A DNA stretch of 64,000 bases from NCBI GenBank assembly GCA_023897205.1, contig JAHWDD010000005.1, positions 4,216,001 to 4,280,000 of the forward strand, in the 5' to 3' direction. Shown piece after piece: positions 61,164 to 64,000 of this stretch (positions are counted from its first letter, which is position 1; each line of letters starts with the position of its first letter). A program made the translations under genes and the position numbers. This DNA is from Exophiala sp. HKRS030 (lineage: Eukaryota; Ascomycota; Eurotiomycetes; Chaetothyriales; Herpotrichiellaceae). The notes under the pieces are model-generated. The model searched no databases. It saw only the letters and a program-made list of their open reading frames with translations, and had not been told where the DNA came from.

Positions 61164-63498
61164 GAGATGAACCGGGATGACTTGATGTACAGAAATCAGG
61201 GTGTCGGGATTTGTTTTTATTTTCATCTTTTCCATACATAAGGTACGTGCGAGGGTCCGGCGGCTATGCGATGAAAGATTGGATGTGGACATGATCGGAA
61301 TGCACTTGACTTGTCGATGATACAGACTCCGATGACGATGGATTTGGCTATTGAGCTTATGAGAAGACTACGGTGTGAACATACCTGGTACTGCACATGG
61401 AATGCTGCAAGCTTGGTTGGACATGCTAGGATTGGGTATCCCAAATTGATGTCAATTGAACTTTACATTTTGGTTCATTGTCGCCCATGCAACTGCTAGT
61501 CTGCTACTCCCTCTTGCAGATTTCATCATGTTGTCAAGATCAGAGATGCCACTGCACCAGCAAACCTTTGGTGTATTCTTCGCCGTCTGTCATCCAATCT
61601 ACCGGTCGACGGAGTCTGTATATCCGCCAAAATAGACAAACCACCACTACTTGCTGCCACTTGATCCAACTATCTGACTAGCTGCTACATCCCCGAATGT
61701 TCACGCTGAACGGTTGATTAGCCACGATAGACGATAGACAGATACACATGCGCCCCAAGTCCCTGGGAGCAGAGAGACAGAAAGCCTCGGGAGGGATGCA
61801 AATGAATCAAAACATAAGATTCGACGCTGCGCTTGGACAATTGCGACTTCGGCACAAGACACGATTCCCAGGGCTATGCTTTTGCTGAGCAAGTAATGAG
61901 ATCGAGTGAAGTATGGCGGAGGGCAAGGCCAGGTGGACATTGTGCTTGGTGATCGAGATCTACATCTCTTGCACTGGTAGGACTTGGGTAGAAGAATCAG
62001 TCCTTGGTTGAGTGTGTTTTCTTACAAGATGTCTGTTAGGGACATTGACCTTTGTTCAGAGAAAAGGCGACGAGTACTTCGGGTTCATGCGAGGCATGAT
62101 GTAACTCACGTGACTCCAACGTCTTCCACGTGACCGTGTCCCACTGTAAGCCTTACTGGCAGACCCTCCACGACCCCCAATCCTCCAACCCCCCAGGCTC
62201 TAGTTAGTTAGTTAGTTAGAACCTGCGACACACACCCTCTCCCCTTTGCTAATCAACCGGCCTCCTGTCTTGGCCTGACTTGGATCTGGAACACCGTCAG
62301 CCTCACCATGACTCTGCCTCTCCCTCGCTCTCTCTCTCCATAGCGCACACCGTGACTGCACATATTATTGTAAAGTTCTGATCGACCTGTCCAACGTTCC
62401 TTGATCCCTAAGGGTGGAGGGGAAGTCCTCCAAGCTATGACGTCGACGAGTCCAGCGGAGCCCGAGAAAAAAAAAGGCCACCCAGCAACCACCCTCCAGG
62501 TCTCAGAGTCTCTTGCTGAGCGAGCCAACTGGGTGGTTTCTAAACGCTCCCCTCCCCCGGGCCCCCCCCCCTTGTGCAAAACAGTCTTTTTCTTCCATGC
62601 GGTCCTTGAGCGAATTTGACGGTTATCCCTTCCCCAGGGCCACCCGGGCCAACCAGGGCCACCTACAGTAGACGATCCTCCGCTCCATATGGCCAACGCG
62701 TAAGCAAGGACGGTTGGTTGTTTCTACCCTTTTTGGAAGAAGAGACTCTTCTATTTGATGCCGTTGATTGACGCTGACTGGGTTGATTGCTTTGAATAAG
62801 CGCTGGGAAGGGGTGGGGGATCTCATCTCCCTTATCCACGTGACTGCAGATCATGTGCACTTGATTTTATGTTCCTAATGCAGAAGGTGTGGTACAATTT
62901 GAGATCCCACCACAATTAATCCAAGCATACAAGGTATGTACCTAGGGTATATCACTGGATCCAACGTTTGGAAAATCTCTCTTCAACCTGTCTTTGCTCC
63001 ATCAAACTATTCAAGAGTACTCCGTACATACATCAACTGACCCAGATAGGGTTAGAGTGAGCGTTTCGGCACCCTGAATTATGAAGGCGAGGGCAGAGCT
63101 AAGCTTCGGGCGTGCCCCTTGGCCGCGCACGTGAAACCCAATCCAGACACCATCTGCTTCACCTTCGAAACAAGCAACTTGGCCCGCCCATCAACGTCGC
63201 CATGTACCGAGTATGTGATAATAAGGTCAAGATCCAAGACTTCTCCACGAAAGCCGTTCCCTTTTTCTTACCAGCCCATCTCCTCAAAAGTGTTTCCACT
63301 GACCCTTCACCTTTGTGTGCCTTTTTTCTTTTCCCACCTTCCATTCCTTTAGCACCGCTGGCCGGCCCATTCATTACGTTCATTTGTGAGCCCAGACTCT
63401 TCTTCTGTTCATACAAGCAATTCAACTTTTCAAGCCTGTCTCGACATATATACTTGCAACTTGCCAACAAAGACAAAAAAACAATATCAATCGTCAAC
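61164..63498. other. 2.3 kb intergenic, no gene recognised
   Basis: This is the 3' flank of the phosphatase gene and the promoter and leader of the right-edge gene. It has homopolymer C and A runs near 62467-62476 and 62557-62572 and a TACTCCGTA at 63018-63026. A pyrimidine-rich stretch (63255-63365) lies before the start codon. Open frames at 62253-62696 (-) and 63112-63498 (+) are leader sequence or noise. Confidence 0.5.
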
Positions 63499-64000
63499 AT
63501 GCTCGTCCAAACAGCCAGTATTGCCATGCTCATGGCAGTTGCATTGCCAGCCGTGTCTGCCAAAGCAAGCCCACAACATGGCAGCGTGCAACCTGATTTT
63601 GGTTTCTGTGTGCCAACCATCAAGTTCGAGGGAGGACTCGGAGGTCGACCCAAGAATGAATTCACTTTCCTTCCTGTCGATCCCGTTGTTGCCCAGGACC
63701 AACAGGAGGCTTTGAACCCAAGTAAGCACACCAGATCCTGGATATACTCTCACACAGTGCACTAATAGATTCCTCTACAGACATCATCACCAACAGAATC
63801 TGTGACCAACTCGTCAATGTGTGTGAAGCCAACGACGCTGCCGTTGCCCTTTGCAATGATGCACAAGCCCAGATCGAAGCTCTCGGTACTCGTGACCAGT
63901 CCACAGCCGACACGTGGAATGATCTCATCAGCGGCGGTGCCCAAGTCCCGAGTGAACTCAAGAAGCGTTCTGAGAAGCGACCGGCCAAGCGCCAAATCCA
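63499..64000 (+). CDS. Secreted protein of unknown function, cut by the right edge
   Basis: The ATG at 63499 begins a strong signal peptide (MLVQTASIAMLMAVALPAVS, cleavage likely after VSA at residue 22). The longer frame from 63112 is rejected because it would bury this signal. Exon 1 is 63499-63721 and exon 2 starts at 63781 (GT-AG, split Asn codon), continuing off the window. The mature part reads FGFCVPTIKFEGGLGGRPKN, then EFTFLPVDPVVAQDQQEALN, and exon 2 gives IITNRICDQLVNVCEANDAA with two Cys and an Ala-rich helical stretch. Dibasic sites (KKR, EKR, AKR) just before the edge suggest Kex2 processing. This two-exon pattern is familiar from conserved fungal secreted or wall-associated proteins of unknown role, but I cannot name it. 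Confidence 0.8.

Noticed and set aside
62253..62696. 147-residue minus-strand frame
   Set aside because: Built partly on homopolymer C and A runs and has no recognisable domain.
63112..63498. Upstream extension of the right-edge gene to 63112
   Set aside because: The ATG at 63499 is followed at once by a strong signal peptide, which would be internal in the longer version; the upstream part is pyrimidine-rich leader.

Overview
This window is nuclear DNA from a filamentous ascomycete (Pezizomycotina). The evidence is short GT-AG introns of about 50-160 bases, squalene synthase (erg9), actin-related protein 2 (arp2), an NsdD-type GATA factor, a HET-domain gene and a Zn2Cys6 regulator. I would not go below subphylum, although the gene set would suit Eurotiomycetes or a neighbouring class. 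I recognise no tRNA, rRNA, CRISPR array or intact transposon.

Layout. 0-2.3 kb: the start of an unidentified gene leaving the left edge, and a decayed glutathione S-transferase pseudogene. 2.4-8 kb: an HSPA12-like Hsp70 ATPase (-) divergent from a single-pass membrane protein (+). 9-22 kb: four genes on the minus strand (a large disordered protein, arp2, a charged low-complexity protein, erg9). 23-35 kb: a DnaJ/DnaJ-X co-chaperone (+) divergent from erg9, a Zn2Cys6 regulator (-), a GNAT acetyltransferase (-), a secreted protein (-) and a HET-domain protein (+). 35-45.3 kb: gene-poor and rich in microsatellites and tandem repeats. 45.3-46.7 kb: nsdD (-). 46.7-57.7 kb: 11 kb with no convincing gene. 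57.7-61.2 kb: a tiny three-exon gene resembling the mitochondrial Mrx7 family (-), divergent from a protein tyrosine phosphatase (+). 63.5 kb to the right edge: a secreted protein cut by the window end.

Two results need attention. First, at least four otherwise intact genes (disordered protein, DnaJ, Zn2Cys6 factor, nsdD), and probably the left-edge gene, each lack exactly one base in a short homopolymer. One added base in each restores one reading frame through the conserved parts and makes the coding length divisible by three. This looks like systematic homopolymer error in the assembly rather than gene loss. The GST copy differs: it has several shifts and an in-frame stop within 600 bases, so it is probably a true pseudogene. 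Second, the 9-mer TACGGAGTA (either strand) occurs at least 20 times, against about 0.5 expected by chance, and every copy I found is intergenic.

The genes do not form an evident biosynthetic cluster. They look like housekeeping genes (sterol synthesis, actin nucleation, chaperones, mitochondrial factor, phosphatase) mixed with accessory fungal genes (HET, secreted proteins, Zn2Cys6). I found no convincing new multi-gene system.
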